Shown here: one piece after another, positions 9,401 to 17,183 of the stretch
Numbering within the stretch: the first letter of the stretch is position 1
Layout: each line of letters begins with the position of its first letter
Origin: Phycisphaerales bacterium
GTDB lineage: Bacteria; Planctomycetota; Phycisphaerae; Phycisphaerales; SM1A02
Direction of reading: 5' to 3'
Length of the DNA stretch: 64,000 nucleotides
Assembly: GCA_029260575.1 (NCBI GenBank)
Contig: JAJDDB010000004.1
Location: 310,001-374,000, forward strand
Translations under genes and position numbers: made by a program
Notes under the pieces: generated by a model
The model's input: the letters and a program-made list of their open reading frames with translations, nothing else
Database searches by the model: none
Told to the model about the DNA's origin: nothing

Positions 9401-10288
9401 GCGTAAACGCTGTTCCGGCGTCAGATCCCTGTACAACTGATCTGAAGCGGCCAGCACAACCTTAATTTGGCTGTCGGGGTTGTCGATCGATGCAAGATAG
9501 TTTTCGACATCTTCCGCCCGTGGCGCGCCGCCTTGATCACCAACTCCGTAGTAATGGTAATCCGCCCACACGCCAAAACGCTCACCGTTGTCATTCACAC
9601 GGCGAACCCATTGCGGGTTCAGATCAACGCGCCCCTTAATCGCGCCGACGTACGCGCCGGGGTCCAGAGCTGCCACGACAGATCGGCCGTCGGGCCCGAC
9701 CCATTCACCGATCTTGAACGGGATTCCCATCGCTGAGCCCCACGTAAGTTTCTGCGTGGAGAAACCCTTCAGTCCGCAATGCGCCCAGATCGAAGGCATC
9801 GATGCAGGAAATCCGAAACAATCCGGCAACATGAAGTCCGCAGATTCTTTGCCGAACTCGCGCTTGAAATACAAATTGCCGTATAACACCTGCCGGATGA
9901 TCGACTCCGGCGAGGGCACATTCGCATCACCCTCATCCACGGACGAGCCGCTCACGAACCACCGTCCGGCTTCGATATGCTCGGCAAGTTCTTCGTATAG
10001 ATCCGGATAGTACTCGCGCATCATTTCATAGCGTGCAGAGCCGGTGAAATTGAATGTGTAGCCGGGATACTTGTCAAACAACGCGAAGTTCTGTTCCAGT
10101 GTATCGCGGATGTACTTGTCGATTGTCGTTGGATAATCCCATCGCCATTGGGTATCCAGGTGCGCGTACCCGACGCAATACAGCACTTTCTCTTTCGAGA
10201 GATCATGTGCGCGCTCGTCAGTCTGCCCACATGCAAGCGATGCGATACTTACGCCAACTCCACATGCTAAAGCGCGTTGCAGCTTCAT
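6431..10288 (-). CDS. exported GH38-family alpha-mannosidase with C-terminal F5/8-type-like domain
   Basis: 1285 residues. A signal peptide (KLQRALACGVGVSIASLACG) is followed by a GH38 catalytic domain. Zn ligands are visible in GYAHLDTQWRWDY (His43, Asp45), and the nucleophile Asp156 sits in MLPDCFGFPASMPSIWAH, with GFSTQKLTWG after it. A His in TEHSAGTLTSQ near residue 300 is the remaining expected ligand region. Beta-sandwich domains typical of GH38 follow, then from about residue 1110 a segment (WSPHPGSGAVSDMLPRLNDG; FYVDLGAARDIQYVRTYSW) that resembles an F5/8 (discoidin) carbohydrate-binding fold. It would cleave alpha-linked mannose from glycans outside the cytoplasm. The ATG overlaps the permease stop (ATGA). 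Longer than typical bacterial GH38 enzymes (about 850-1050), the extra length being the C-terminal domain. Confidence 0.92.
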   Translation of the reverse strand: MKLQRALACGVGVSIASLACGQTDERAHDLSKEKVLYCVGYAHLDTQWRWDYPTTIDKYIRDTLEQNFALFDKYPGYTFNFTGSARYEMMREYYPDLYEELAEHIEAGRWFVSGSSVDEGDANVPSPESIIRQVLYGNLYFKREFGKESADFMLPDCFGFPASMPSIWAHCGLKGFSTQKLTWGSAMGIPFKIGEWVGPDGRSVVAALDPGAYVGAIKGRVDLNPQWVRRVNDNGERFGVWADYHYYGVGDQGGAPRAEDVENYLASIDNPDSQIKVVLAASDQLYRDLTPEQRLRLPRYKGDLLLTEHSAGTLTSQSYMKRWNRQCEQLADAAERAAVAASWLGAMQYPRKQLERSWVRFLANQMHDILPGTSIPRAYTYSWNDEIIALNGFASVLTHATGGVARALDTDTEGVPIVVVNPLAIARNDVVEARVQFGPDQQIPAAVRVFGPDGRETLAQLIARDQQRVTILFVAPVEPNSFSVFDVRPARSLEAAGLLQVTDRTLENEFLRVTVNDAGDIASIFDKQAKREVLSQPSRLAFTYEMPQQWPAWNMDWNDRQRPPSGYVDGPARIRVVERGPVRATIEVSRAARNSFITQRISLCAGDFGRVVQIDADIDWQSTECALKASFPLKVRNDMATYNWGLGTVQRGNNDPRKYEVPSHEWIDLTSPDHSYGVSIIEDSKYGSDKPSPDEIRLTLLYTPGVRNGYLDQHSQDWGRHQITYGIYPHSGDWRTSGTEWYGRRINQPLRSFQTTRRSGQLQRQFSFATVNTGQVDIRAIKVAEQSDWIIVRLQELWGLPADDVQVSFVKPILEAREVDGQERIIGAADVHDGRLRLDMKPYSPHSFAIKLREPNAELSPPRAQIIDLPFDTDVTTGDDDVGGASMDGSGKSIPGEMLPESLVFNDIPFVLGPSAGNAFNALTCRGQDIAIHEGDMRDLYILAAATEDRTASFTTETTSHELTIQSWTDFVGQWYNRTWDRPFEEVDYRCVGNVIGIEPAYIKRDPIAWFCTHRHDASKGNDPYRFSYLFRYHIRLNESDHTLTLPNDPHIRIFAMTVADDPNAQTRPAALLYDAFDGTDQIELRHTYQQTAVPVFEGVTPRTTATTARGQSFNRLSIAAPVANDDAVDLTFRFIDNMGAWSPHPGSGAVSDMLPRLNDGQLARNDDDTQRCVWYDNAGRFYVDLGAARDIQYVRTYSWHRSNRAPQYFSVWGASGDSLPDATFSHGDNESWELLGVVDTRELGNGDIHASELSSIGVHRYLLWVAEDMGQGTFFTEVDIDIAK

Positions 10289-11283
10289 TCCGTCTTCCTC
10301 TCAAGAGTGCGCAGCCCGGCATCAGCCAGAGCCGCAGTGAGAATCACCGCGCCCAACACGACTTTCTGCCAGAAGTGTTCAACATGCATCAGGTTCAAGG
10401 CATTGTTCAGCACGCCGATAATGAGTGCGCCGATCAGCGTGCCTGTCATCGTACCGCGCCCGCCGAAAAGACTCGTTCCGCCGACAACGACCGCAGCGAT
10501 AACGTTCAGTTCCCACATTTCTGCGACCTTCGGATCGCCGACATTCAGTTTGCCATCGTGCAGCAGGCCGACGAGCCCGCAGACTGCGCCTGTCAATACG
10601 TAGACCAGCAACTTGGCTCGCCGCACCGAGATGCCGGACAGTCGCGCAGCTTCTTCGTTGCTGCCGACAGCAACCACATCACGGCCGAAGACTGTGCGGT
10701 TCAGCGTAAAAGCAAAAAGTGCATAGACGATCAACATAATGAGCACGGGGAAAGGCAGCGACTTGCCAATGACATCTTCAAATACAAAGCCGCGCCCGAG
10801 AAACAGCACCTGCTCGGGAAGTCCATCAACAGGCTGTCCGTTGCAAAGAAGAAGTGCTGCGCCTCGAGCAATGAGCATTGCTGCGAGCGTGACTATGAAT
10901 GGAGGAATAGCACACCACGCAACAACAACCCCGGACATCGCGCCTACGCCTCCGCCAAGCACCACAGCAGTAAGGCCGCCTAAAGCAATTGCGAGTCCTG
11001 GCGAGAAATCTCCGGTTGCGCGCATGACGAGTGCAGCCGCAACACCCGTCAGTGCCACCAGCGATCCGACCGACAGGTCAATACCGCCGGTGATAATGAT
11101 CGCGGTCATGCCGAACGCAATTGTTGCTTCAAAGGAAACCTGCCGGAGCACGTTGACGATGTTGGCGAATTGTACGAATTGCCCATCTGTCATGAGCGTC
11201 ACACTGATGATCAGAGCCACAAGGATGACAGGCATGCGCGCCGCAAGCAGGCGGCGCACAAGAAACGCAGTTTGTTTCTTCAC
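10285..11283 (-). CDS. sugar ABC transporter permease, RbsC-like
   Basis: 332 residues, GTG start overlapping the ATPase stop (GTGA). Inner-membrane permease of the BPD_transp_2/RbsC family. Eight to ten hydrophobic segments are visible, with family signatures ATIAFGMTAIIITGGIDLSVG, preceded by NVLRQVSFE, and later NVIAAVVVGGTSLFGGRGTM and GTLIGALIIGVLNNALNLM. It forms the membrane channel of the carbohydrate uptake (CUT2) transporter with the ATPase and binding protein upstream. The substrate cannot be read from the sequence; placement with a GH38 mannosidase points to mannose or a related monosaccharide, as inference. Confidence 0.93.
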   Translation of the reverse strand: MKKQTAFLVRRLLAARMPVILVALIISVTLMTDGQFVQFANIVNVLRQVSFEATIAFGMTAIIITGGIDLSVGSLVALTGVAAALVMRATGDFSPGLAIALGGLTAVVLGGGVGAMSGVVVAWCAIPPFIVTLAAMLIARGAALLLCNGQPVDGLPEQVLFLGRGFVFEDVIGKSLPFPVLIMLIVYALFAFTLNRTVFGRDVVAVGSNEEAARLSGISVRRAKLLVYVLTGAVCGLVGLLHDGKLNVGDPKVAEMWELNVIAAVVVGGTSLFGGRGTMTGTLIGALIIGVLNNALNLMHVEHFWQKVVLGAVILTAALADAGLRTLERKTE

Positions 11284-12782
11284 GTTGCAACCTCCCCGAC
11301 AGCGAGCGTCATAATGCGCTCCTGCGTTACAGCGCGATCCGCGTTGTCAAGTATTCCAGCAAGCCGGCCTTCGTACATCACCGCAATGCGATCACACATC
11401 GCGATGACTTCCGGCAACTCACTTGAAATCATGAGAATTGCTGCGCCGCGTTGGGCCAGATCGTTGATCAGACCATAGATTTCTGCTTTGGCGCCGACAT
11501 CCACGCCGCGCGTCGGTTCATCCAGCAGAATGATCCGATATTGATCGCGCAACCAACGAGCAATCAATGCCTTCTGCTGGTTGCCGCCCGACAGCCGATT
11601 GATCGGTGCGTCCAATCCGCCATGTTTGATTCGATGTCGATTTGCGAGGGTACGCGCAGTTGCACGTTCGCTGCGGCGATTGATAACGCCCGCCTGTGAA
11701 ACATCTTTCAGATGCCCTAGCGTCAGGTTTTCTCGCAACGATCGGTGCAGCAAAAACCCTTCACGTTTTCGATCTTCAGGCACATACGCAATGTGGGCTC
11801 TGCAGGCAGCACGCGGGCTTCGGAACGGACCCGCCGCACCGCAAGCGGCTATTGATCCGGCTGTGATATGCACATCACCGAAGATCGCTCGCGCTATCGA
11901 TGAACGTCCCGAGCCGACGAGCCCTGTCAGGCCGAGCACTTCACCTGCGTGTACATCCAATGACACGTTGCGAAAGCGCCTCGCTGCGGTGAGTGCATTC
12001 ACAGACAGCAGCGGTTCGCCGATCGTGGAGTTGCGAGTTGGAAATTGTGCAGACAACTCGTGGCCGACCGTGTCGCGAATGAGCTGTGCCCGCGTGACAT
12101 CTGCGACGGCATGTGTTGATATGTGCGCTCCATCGCGCAAGACGGTAACGGTCTCAGCAAGCTCGAAGATCTCATCCATGCGATGGGAGATGTACAGCAC
12201 CGCAACGCCGCTGTTGACAAGGGTGCGAACAAACTTGAACAGGCTTGAAACTTCGCGCGGGGTGAGGACAGCAGACGGTTCATCCAGCACAAGAACGCGC
12301 GCTTCCAGGGACAGGGCCCGAGCGATCTCGACCATCTGCTGCTGCGCGACCGAAAGGCTCCCCGCGCTCGCGCCGATTGGAATGTCAAGTTGCAGGCGGT
12401 CAAAGAGCGCCCGTGTGTTGCGACGCAGCGCGCTGTACCGGACAGTGCCGAGTATTCGTGTAGTCGGAAGTCGGCCGAGATAAACGTTCTCCGCCACGGT
12501 CAGATGTGGAACGAGCGCCAACTCCTGATGCACAATGCTCACGCCGGATTGCATCGCATCATGCGGCGATCTGGGTTGATACGGCGTGTCATCCAGCCGC
12601 ATCGATCCGGAGTTCGGCTGATACACGCCCGCAAGAATTTTCATCAGCGTACTTTTGCCTGCACCGTTTTCGCCGACAATTGCATGAACAGTCCCCTGGG
12701 CAATGTCGAATGAAACGTTGCGAAGCGCGATGACGCCGCCGAATGTCTTGGTGATATTCTCGAATCGCAGGCGGGTGGACAT
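11280..12782 (-). CDS. sugar ABC transporter ATP-binding protein with two ATPase domains, RbsA-like
   Basis: About 500 residues with two fused ABC domains, as in RbsA/MglA/XylG. First domain: Walker A GENGAGKSTLMKIL, signature region SVAQQQMVEIARALSLE and Walker B VLVLDEPSAVL. Second domain: degenerate P-loop GLTGLVGSGRSSIARAIFG, a normal signature LSGGNQQKALIARWL and Walker B IILLDEPTRGVD. Such asymmetry is normal for the family. It powers sugar import in the cytoplasm. I use the ATG at 12782, which overlaps the TGA of the binding-protein gene by one base; a GTG three bases upstream is also possible. Confidence 0.94.
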   Translation of the reverse strand: MSTRLRFENITKTFGGVIALRNVSFDIAQGTVHAIVGENGAGKSTLMKILAGVYQPNSGSMRLDDTPYQPRSPHDAMQSGVSIVHQELALVPHLTVAENVYLGRLPTTRILGTVRYSALRRNTRALFDRLQLDIPIGASAGSLSVAQQQMVEIARALSLEARVLVLDEPSAVLTPREVSSLFKFVRTLVNSGVAVLYISHRMDEIFELAETVTVLRDGAHISTHAVADVTRAQLIRDTVGHELSAQFPTRNSTIGEPLLSVNALTAARRFRNVSLDVHAGEVLGLTGLVGSGRSSIARAIFGDVHITAGSIAACGAAGPFRSPRAACRAHIAYVPEDRKREGFLLHRSLRENLTLGHLKDVSQAGVINRRSERATARTLANRHRIKHGGLDAPINRLSGGNQQKALIARWLRDQYRIILLDEPTRGVDVGAKAEIYGLINDLAQRGAAILMISSELPEVIAMCDRIAVMYEGRLAGILDNADRAVTQERIMTLAVGEVAT

Positions 12783-13726
12783 CACGGTGCGCCAATTATG
12801 GCATTGAGTGAGTCGGCCGTAATAGTTCCGACTTCGACGGGCATAACTTCAGGTACGTTTACACCTGTAAGTACTTTGTGTACTGCATCGATGGTCAAGG
12901 CGCCAATCTGCTTTGGATGCTGAATGACATCACCATAAATCGCGCCGCTGCGTATCTTCTCGCGGGCTTCCATCGTGCCGTCGTATCCGACAATGCTGAC
13001 ATTGTCGAGCCGGCCGGCCGCTTCGATTGCTGCCAGTGCGCCTAGCGCGGAATCATCATTGATCGCAAACACACCGTTCAGGTCCGGATGCGCCTGCAGG
13101 AGATCTTCCATGACCTTGGCCGCCTTATCGCGCATTCCTTCCGCAGACAGCTCCGCAAGTATCGTGATGTCGGGTTCGCGGCTTAGCCGTTCTCGAAATC
13201 CCTTGACACGATCGCTTACCGATGTGACTTCCGGGTGCGAGAGAATGACGATCTTGCCGCGCGGACCAATGGCTTCAATGATCAACTCTGCAGCAAGCCT
13301 GCCGCCGGCAACATTGTCGCTTGCGATGTGCGTCTGGACTTTGCCGATTGTTGACAACGATGCAATATCCGCGGTGATGACAGGAATATTGCTTTCGTTG
13401 GCTGCGAGAATAGCCGTGCCGACCGAGCGACTGTCACATGGGCTCAGCACGATGGCATCAACGCTCTGCACAATGAAGTTGTCAACCTGATCTGCCTGCC
13501 GGGCCGGGTCAAACTCTGCAGATGTCACGACAAGTTCATATCCGAGTTCCGCAGCCTTGGATTCGAGACCTGCGCGCAAGTCCTGGTAGAATTGGTGCTG
13601 CATAGTCAACAGCGACACGCCGATGGTTCTGGTCTCACCAGCAGTACTCTCATCGGTTCCAACGGAGCATGACTGCAGCAGCAATGCAAATGCAGCAACG
13701 AGAGACAGACGTAAAACATTGCGCAT
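12782..13726 (-). CDS. sugar ABC transporter substrate-binding lipoprotein, RbsB-like
   Basis: 314 residues. The N-terminus RNVLRLSLVAAFALLLQSCS has a lipobox (LQSC), so it should be a lipoprotein facing the periplasm. The rest is a periplasmic-binding-protein type 1 fold: TIGVSLLTMQHQFYQDLRAG at the start, VQSVDAIVLSPCDSRSVG, IPVITADIASL, IKGKIVILSHPEVTSV-like segment (PRGKIVILSH), GVFAINDDSALGALAAIEAAG and VGYDGTMEAREKIRSG. First gene of the five-gene operon. A purine-rich Shine-Dalgarno (AAGGAG) lies about eight bases before the ATG. Sugar specificity unknown. Confidence 0.93.
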   Translation of the reverse strand: MRNVLRLSLVAAFALLLQSCSVGTDESTAGETRTIGVSLLTMQHQFYQDLRAGLESKAAELGYELVVTSAEFDPARQADQVDNFIVQSVDAIVLSPCDSRSVGTAILAANESNIPVITADIASLSTIGKVQTHIASDNVAGGRLAAELIIEAIGPRGKIVILSHPEVTSVSDRVKGFRERLSREPDITILAELSAEGMRDKAAKVMEDLLQAHPDLNGVFAINDDSALGALAAIEAAGRLDNVSIVGYDGTMEAREKIRSGAIYGDVIQHPKQIGALTIDAVHKVLTGVNVPEVMPVEVGTITADSLNAIIGAP

Positions 13727-13849
13727 AGCGCGCTCCTTTTAAGTCGGAGGATCGCGGCGACTATACCGCACACACAGTGAACGGGGAAGCACAAACGGTC
13801 GTCGAGCGTGGACACCTCGGCAACAGTGTGACATGAAGCGCGGCGGCGC

Positions 13850-13897
13850 ACAAAATAAAAAACCCCGCCTCGCCTTACAGATGCAAGGCGAGACGGG
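13850..13897 (-). terminator. rho-independent terminator of the dockerin-type gene
   Basis: Read on the minus strand: a G+C-rich stem (CCCGTCTCGCCTT pairing with AAGGCGAGGCGGG, one mismatch) with a short loop, followed directly by TTTTTTATTTT. It stands 50 bases after the stop of the gene that ends at 13950 and before the promoter area of the sugar operon. Confidence 0.88.
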
Positions 13898-13949
13898 CTT
13901 CTGCATCAGGCGGCTACAGGTGTTGCGCAACCTGAAAATTTCTAGACAA

Positions 13950-15908
13950 TTAGACTGTCCAGTTTGAAAGAACCAAGAGGAGATCAAAGACATCCACGAC
14001 GCCATCATCATTCGCATCACCGTCGCAGTCCGGCGGGCAGGTATCGCCCCAACTGTCAAGGACGATTAACAGGTCAAACACATCGACCGTGCCGCTGAGA
14101 TTCAAATCGCAAGGACTGAATCGCTGACAACTCGGAACGGTGAAGCACAAGTCCTGCGAGCAGCACTCGCCGAGGTTTTCATCATGAATCGAGATTCGAA
14201 TGCAGATGATTTCGCCTTCTGCTGCGCCATTGATCGTAAACACACCGAAACTCTGCGTCGTAAACGGGTTCAGGGTCGGTACGTCGACGTAGTCCGGGTC
14301 GATCGTGACTGACGTGCCGATTGGCTGCGGGACCAGGAACATGTGTTCGACGATATCCGGCGTGAGGTTTGTCAGATCGAACGTGAGCGTGATCGCCCCA
14401 GTGCCGTCGCCGACGCATTGCACATCTACGTTTGTCAACAGCATGCAGTCGCAGTCGGGTAGCTCGACGCACAGTTCCGACGAACAGCATTCTTCAATGT
14501 TGACATCAGCGAGTATGACGTCGAAGCAGAACAACTCCCCGGGTGTGCCATTGGTGATTGTCACTGAGACGCTCTGTGATGACGATCCATCACCCGGCAG
14601 CAGACTGCTGAGCGGAATGACGTTCGGTGACACATTGGAATCAGGAAAGAGTACGTACTGGGCATCAACACCTGAGAAGTTCGTCACACTGAAATTGACC
14701 GTATACGTCCCGCTCGGCTGTCCCGTTGCGTCGAGATCGCAGAGTATTTCCTCTTCCTCGATCACCATGCACGGGCAGACATCGGTGCGCAAACAAATGT
14801 TGTCGTAGCCGGCGATTTCCGCAGGGTTGGCTGTGAAATCGATCGGCAGGCGAATCTCTGTCACATTGGTGATAAGCGTAGTCCAGTCGCTGTTGGGCGC
14901 GCCGCCAGCCATGACCCACGCACCGTCTTCGTTGTTGGGAAGATTGCCGGCACTGTCGAGCGGGCCGATCGGTGCACAGACCGAATGCCACCCGCCGTTG
15001 GGGCCGTCATCGTCAGTGACCGGATTGCTTCCGACAAAGACCGCTGTCGATGTTCCATTGGAAATAATGATGCGCGGTGGAATGAAAATGAATCCGCCGT
15101 TGGCGTCGCAAGCCGGAATGCCGGGCACGCAGCCATCAAAGAACACGCGGAAATCAAAGCACAGCGCGCCGCATGGATCAGCAGCAATGTCAGTCCAATC
15201 ACCGGTGCATGCGGTCCCGCATGCCTGCGATGAACCGGACGTATCACGAAGTCGCAGATAGAAATCGTTTGCGTTGCCTGAAGGGCCGGGTGAATCTGTT
15301 GTGACAACGATATTCGGTGCAAACGAGCATGGCCCGAAGCCGTTGGTCGTATCGTCATCAAAATCCACACAACACGGTTCATCGCAGGGGTCGCCCTGAC
15401 AAATGATTCGAATGCCGCCGGTGCCGCCTGTGGGGTTTACGGGTGAGCTGCCAACCTGAATCAGGTATTCCTGCCCGCAAATCACATCGCAGATGATCTG
15501 ACTCTGCACACCACATGCATCATCGTTGCAGCAAAGTGGATCGCCACCGGGTTGCACCGGACATTCGCAGCCGTCATACAGCGCGATTTTACTGTCGAAA
15601 TTCGTCACTCCGCACGTTTCAATTGTGACGATACCGGAGCACGTTGCAGTCCAGCAGAACCACACATCGTTGACGATGCCGACTGCGCCGCCATCCGCAC
15701 AACTTTGACCTTCCGCACCTGTCGTCGCGCCTGACGTGTCGAGCGCGAAAGATCCATCTCCCGAGATTGCAATGGCATTCGAACACTCATCGTTCACCGG
15801 ACCTCCTGCGTGCGCTGGGGTGGTCCACGCCAATGCAACGAAAGCTGCAGCAGCGCAGACGATGGCTGCTGCACCCGGAAAAACTCGTTTCCGCCTGTAG
15901 GTACACAT
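13950..15908 (-). CDS. large exported protein with C-terminal dockerin-like repeats
   Basis: About 652 residues. A signal peptide with a long Ala-rich core ends in WTTPAHAGG. The N-terminal domain (ECSNAIAISGDGSFALDTS; WFCWTATCSGIVTIETCG; KIALYDGCECP) is of the prepeptidase/CUB-like beta-sandwich kind found in planctomycete exported proteins. Middle parts are beta-rich with paired cysteines and repeated CCSxxLC motifs (EECCSSELCVELP and GECCSQDLCFTVP), suggesting two tandem similar domains. The end has two calcium-loop repeats: DLNLSGTVDVFDLLIVLDSW and DANDDGVVDVFDLLLVLSNW, typical of dockerin-like tails. I start at 15908, where AAAGGA lies six bases upstream; an ATG two codons earlier (15914) is possible. 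Substrate or role unknown; surface or extracellular location is likely. Confidence 0.85.
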   Translation of the reverse strand: MCTYRRKRVFPGAAAIVCAAAAFVALAWTTPAHAGGPVNDECSNAIAISGDGSFALDTSGATTGAEGQSCADGGAVGIVNDVWFCWTATCSGIVTIETCGVTNFDSKIALYDGCECPVQPGGDPLCCNDDACGVQSQIICDVICGQEYLIQVGSSPVNPTGGTGGIRIICQGDPCDEPCCVDFDDDTTNGFGPCSFAPNIVVTTDSPGPSGNANDFYLRLRDTSGSSQACGTACTGDWTDIAADPCGALCFDFRVFFDGCVPGIPACDANGGFIFIPPRIIISNGTSTAVFVGSNPVTDDDGPNGGWHSVCAPIGPLDSAGNLPNNEDGAWVMAGGAPNSDWTTLITNVTEIRLPIDFTANPAEIAGYDNICLRTDVCPCMVIEEEEILCDLDATGQPSGTYTVNFSVTNFSGVDAQYVLFPDSNVSPNVIPLSSLLPGDGSSSQSVSVTITNGTPGELFCFDVILADVNIEECCSSELCVELPDCDCMLLTNVDVQCVGDGTGAITLTFDLTNLTPDIVEHMFLVPQPIGTSVTIDPDYVDVPTLNPFTTQSFGVFTINGAAEGEIICIRISIHDENLGECCSQDLCFTVPSCQRFSPCDLNLSGTVDVFDLLIVLDSWGDTCPPDCDGDANDDGVVDVFDLLLVLSNWTV

Positions 15909-16309
15909 GATCATTCCTTTCAGTTTTGTTCATGACACAGCGACATCCGCCGCGCGCTCCGTGCGCAGCCGATGCGATACACTTCATTGCGAAGCAGGAG
16001 TCTCAGGCGCAGTCAGGAACCAGTACGCCCCGGCGATACGAAAGCGTGTCGATTCCTCCCGCGGCTTGCCACCTCAAAATCCCCACTTCCTCCGCTGCGA
16101 ACGGTAACAATTCCACCCGCAACATGTCCAGCAGTTTTCGTATTTTGTTCGAGTTGCGCTTGCGATGCCCTTCCTGCCCACCACAGTGGCGTGTTACGCA
16201 GGCAGATCAACACATGCAGTGCATGCCTGCATCGATCGGCACAGGCATGCCAATCAGCGGTGCTACCATGTAAGGAACTCGTGATTCCTGCATGGCAGGA
16301 GGCAGGCCA
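15909..16309. other. divergent intergenic region
   Basis: About 400 bases between two genes transcribed away from each other. It must hold both promoters. The only marked structure is the inverted repeat listed separately at 16221-16250. I see no RNA gene and no open reading frame with coding character. Confidence 0.6.
16221..16250. promoter_or_regulatory. perfect 9-base inverted repeat, possible operator
   Basis: GCATGCCTG (16221-16229) and CAGGCATGC (16242-16250) are perfect inverted copies separated by 12 bases, with centre-to-centre distance of about two helical turns, as expected for a dimeric regulator. It stands 60 bases before the ATG at 16310. There is no T-run, so it is not a terminator. 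An RNA hairpin is the alternative. Confidence 0.4.
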
Positions 16310-17140
16310 ATGAAGACAGGGTTTTCAACGATTGCAATTGGACTGGCTGCGTTTTGCGGTTCAGCACTCTGGGCCCAGACCGATCATGCCGCACACGACG
16401 ACGCGCTTCTTGGCGGGCCGAAGATCAGCCAAGAGGCGCGGCAAACGCTTGTCAAGACCGATGCACGCGGCAGGATGATGCAGCTCGAACAGCGCCCTGA
16501 AGTCGCTGCGCTTGCGCTGCTTGTTCTCGACCCGGTGCAGCGCGAGCAGGCTCGGCAGCGTATCGAGAACCGCCAGACTGAACTCGGCATGCTGCTCGTT
16601 GATCATATCGATGTGATTCGCGAGATCACTGATGCTATTCGAAGCGGTGATCAAGATACCGCTGCGAAATTGTCTCATGATCTGTACGACATGTATGACC
16701 CGCAGCACCTTCGCGCGCCGCTGCTTGAATCACTCTCAGATGTCCTGCCGGCGGACAGTGTCAAGGAACTTCAACAACTGGTTGATGAATACTGGCAGGC
16801 GTGGATCGATTGGGAATTGCGCAGCACACCTGATGCCGATGAGAATGCGCGTCAGGCTGCAGCAGCGCGCCTTGCCTTCACGTTGTTTCAGGTTGAAATG
16901 CGATCCGCCTACGAATGGACACTTCGGCCGTACCACAATCGACTGCAAACCATTTACGAGATCACCGAAGCCAATGATGAACAGCGGGCGGAAATCCGAG
17001 CTGCGATTATTGACTATGTTCGCGAATCACGCCTGCAACCAACAGATGAACAGCGCCGGGCGGTGACGCAGCGCATCTATGACGTGCTCAACGAGCAACA
17101 GCGCCTGCGCTTGTTCGAGCAGGTTGTTCTGCGGATGTGA
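16310..17140 (+). CDS. exported helical protein of unknown function
   Basis: 276 residues from the ATG at 16310, which has AGGAGG nine bases upstream; an in-frame ATG at 16292 is less likely. The beginning KTGFSTIAIGLAAFCGSALW plus AQTDHAAHDD is a signal peptide and cleavage site. The mature protein is almost all charged amphipathic helix (HIDVIREITDAIRSGDQDTA, QRRAVTQRIYDVLNEQQRLR) with no Cys in the mature part and no catalytic motif I can name. The style is like periplasmic helical proteins of the Spy/LTXXQ kind, including repeated xxDEQRxxI segments near the end (ANDEQRAEIRAAI; PTDEQRRAVTQRI), but I would not assign it there. It precedes the redox operon by 43 bases, in the same direction, and may be co-transcribed. 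Confidence 0.75.
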   Translation: MKTGFSTIAIGLAAFCGSALWAQTDHAAHDDALLGGPKISQEARQTLVKTDARGRMMQLEQRPEVAALALLVLDPVQREQARQRIENRQTELGMLLVDHIDVIREITDAIRSGDQDTAAKLSHDLYDMYDPQHLRAPLLESLSDVLPADSVKELQQLVDEYWQAWIDWELRSTPDADENARQAAAARLAFTLFQVEMRSAYEWTLRPYHNRLQTIYEITEANDEQRAEIRAAIIDYVRESRLQPTDEQRRAVTQRIYDVLNEQQRLRLFEQVVLRM

Positions 17141-17183
17141 TGACGTGTCCGTGACGACCGGATGAATCCGCTACACTGCTCGC

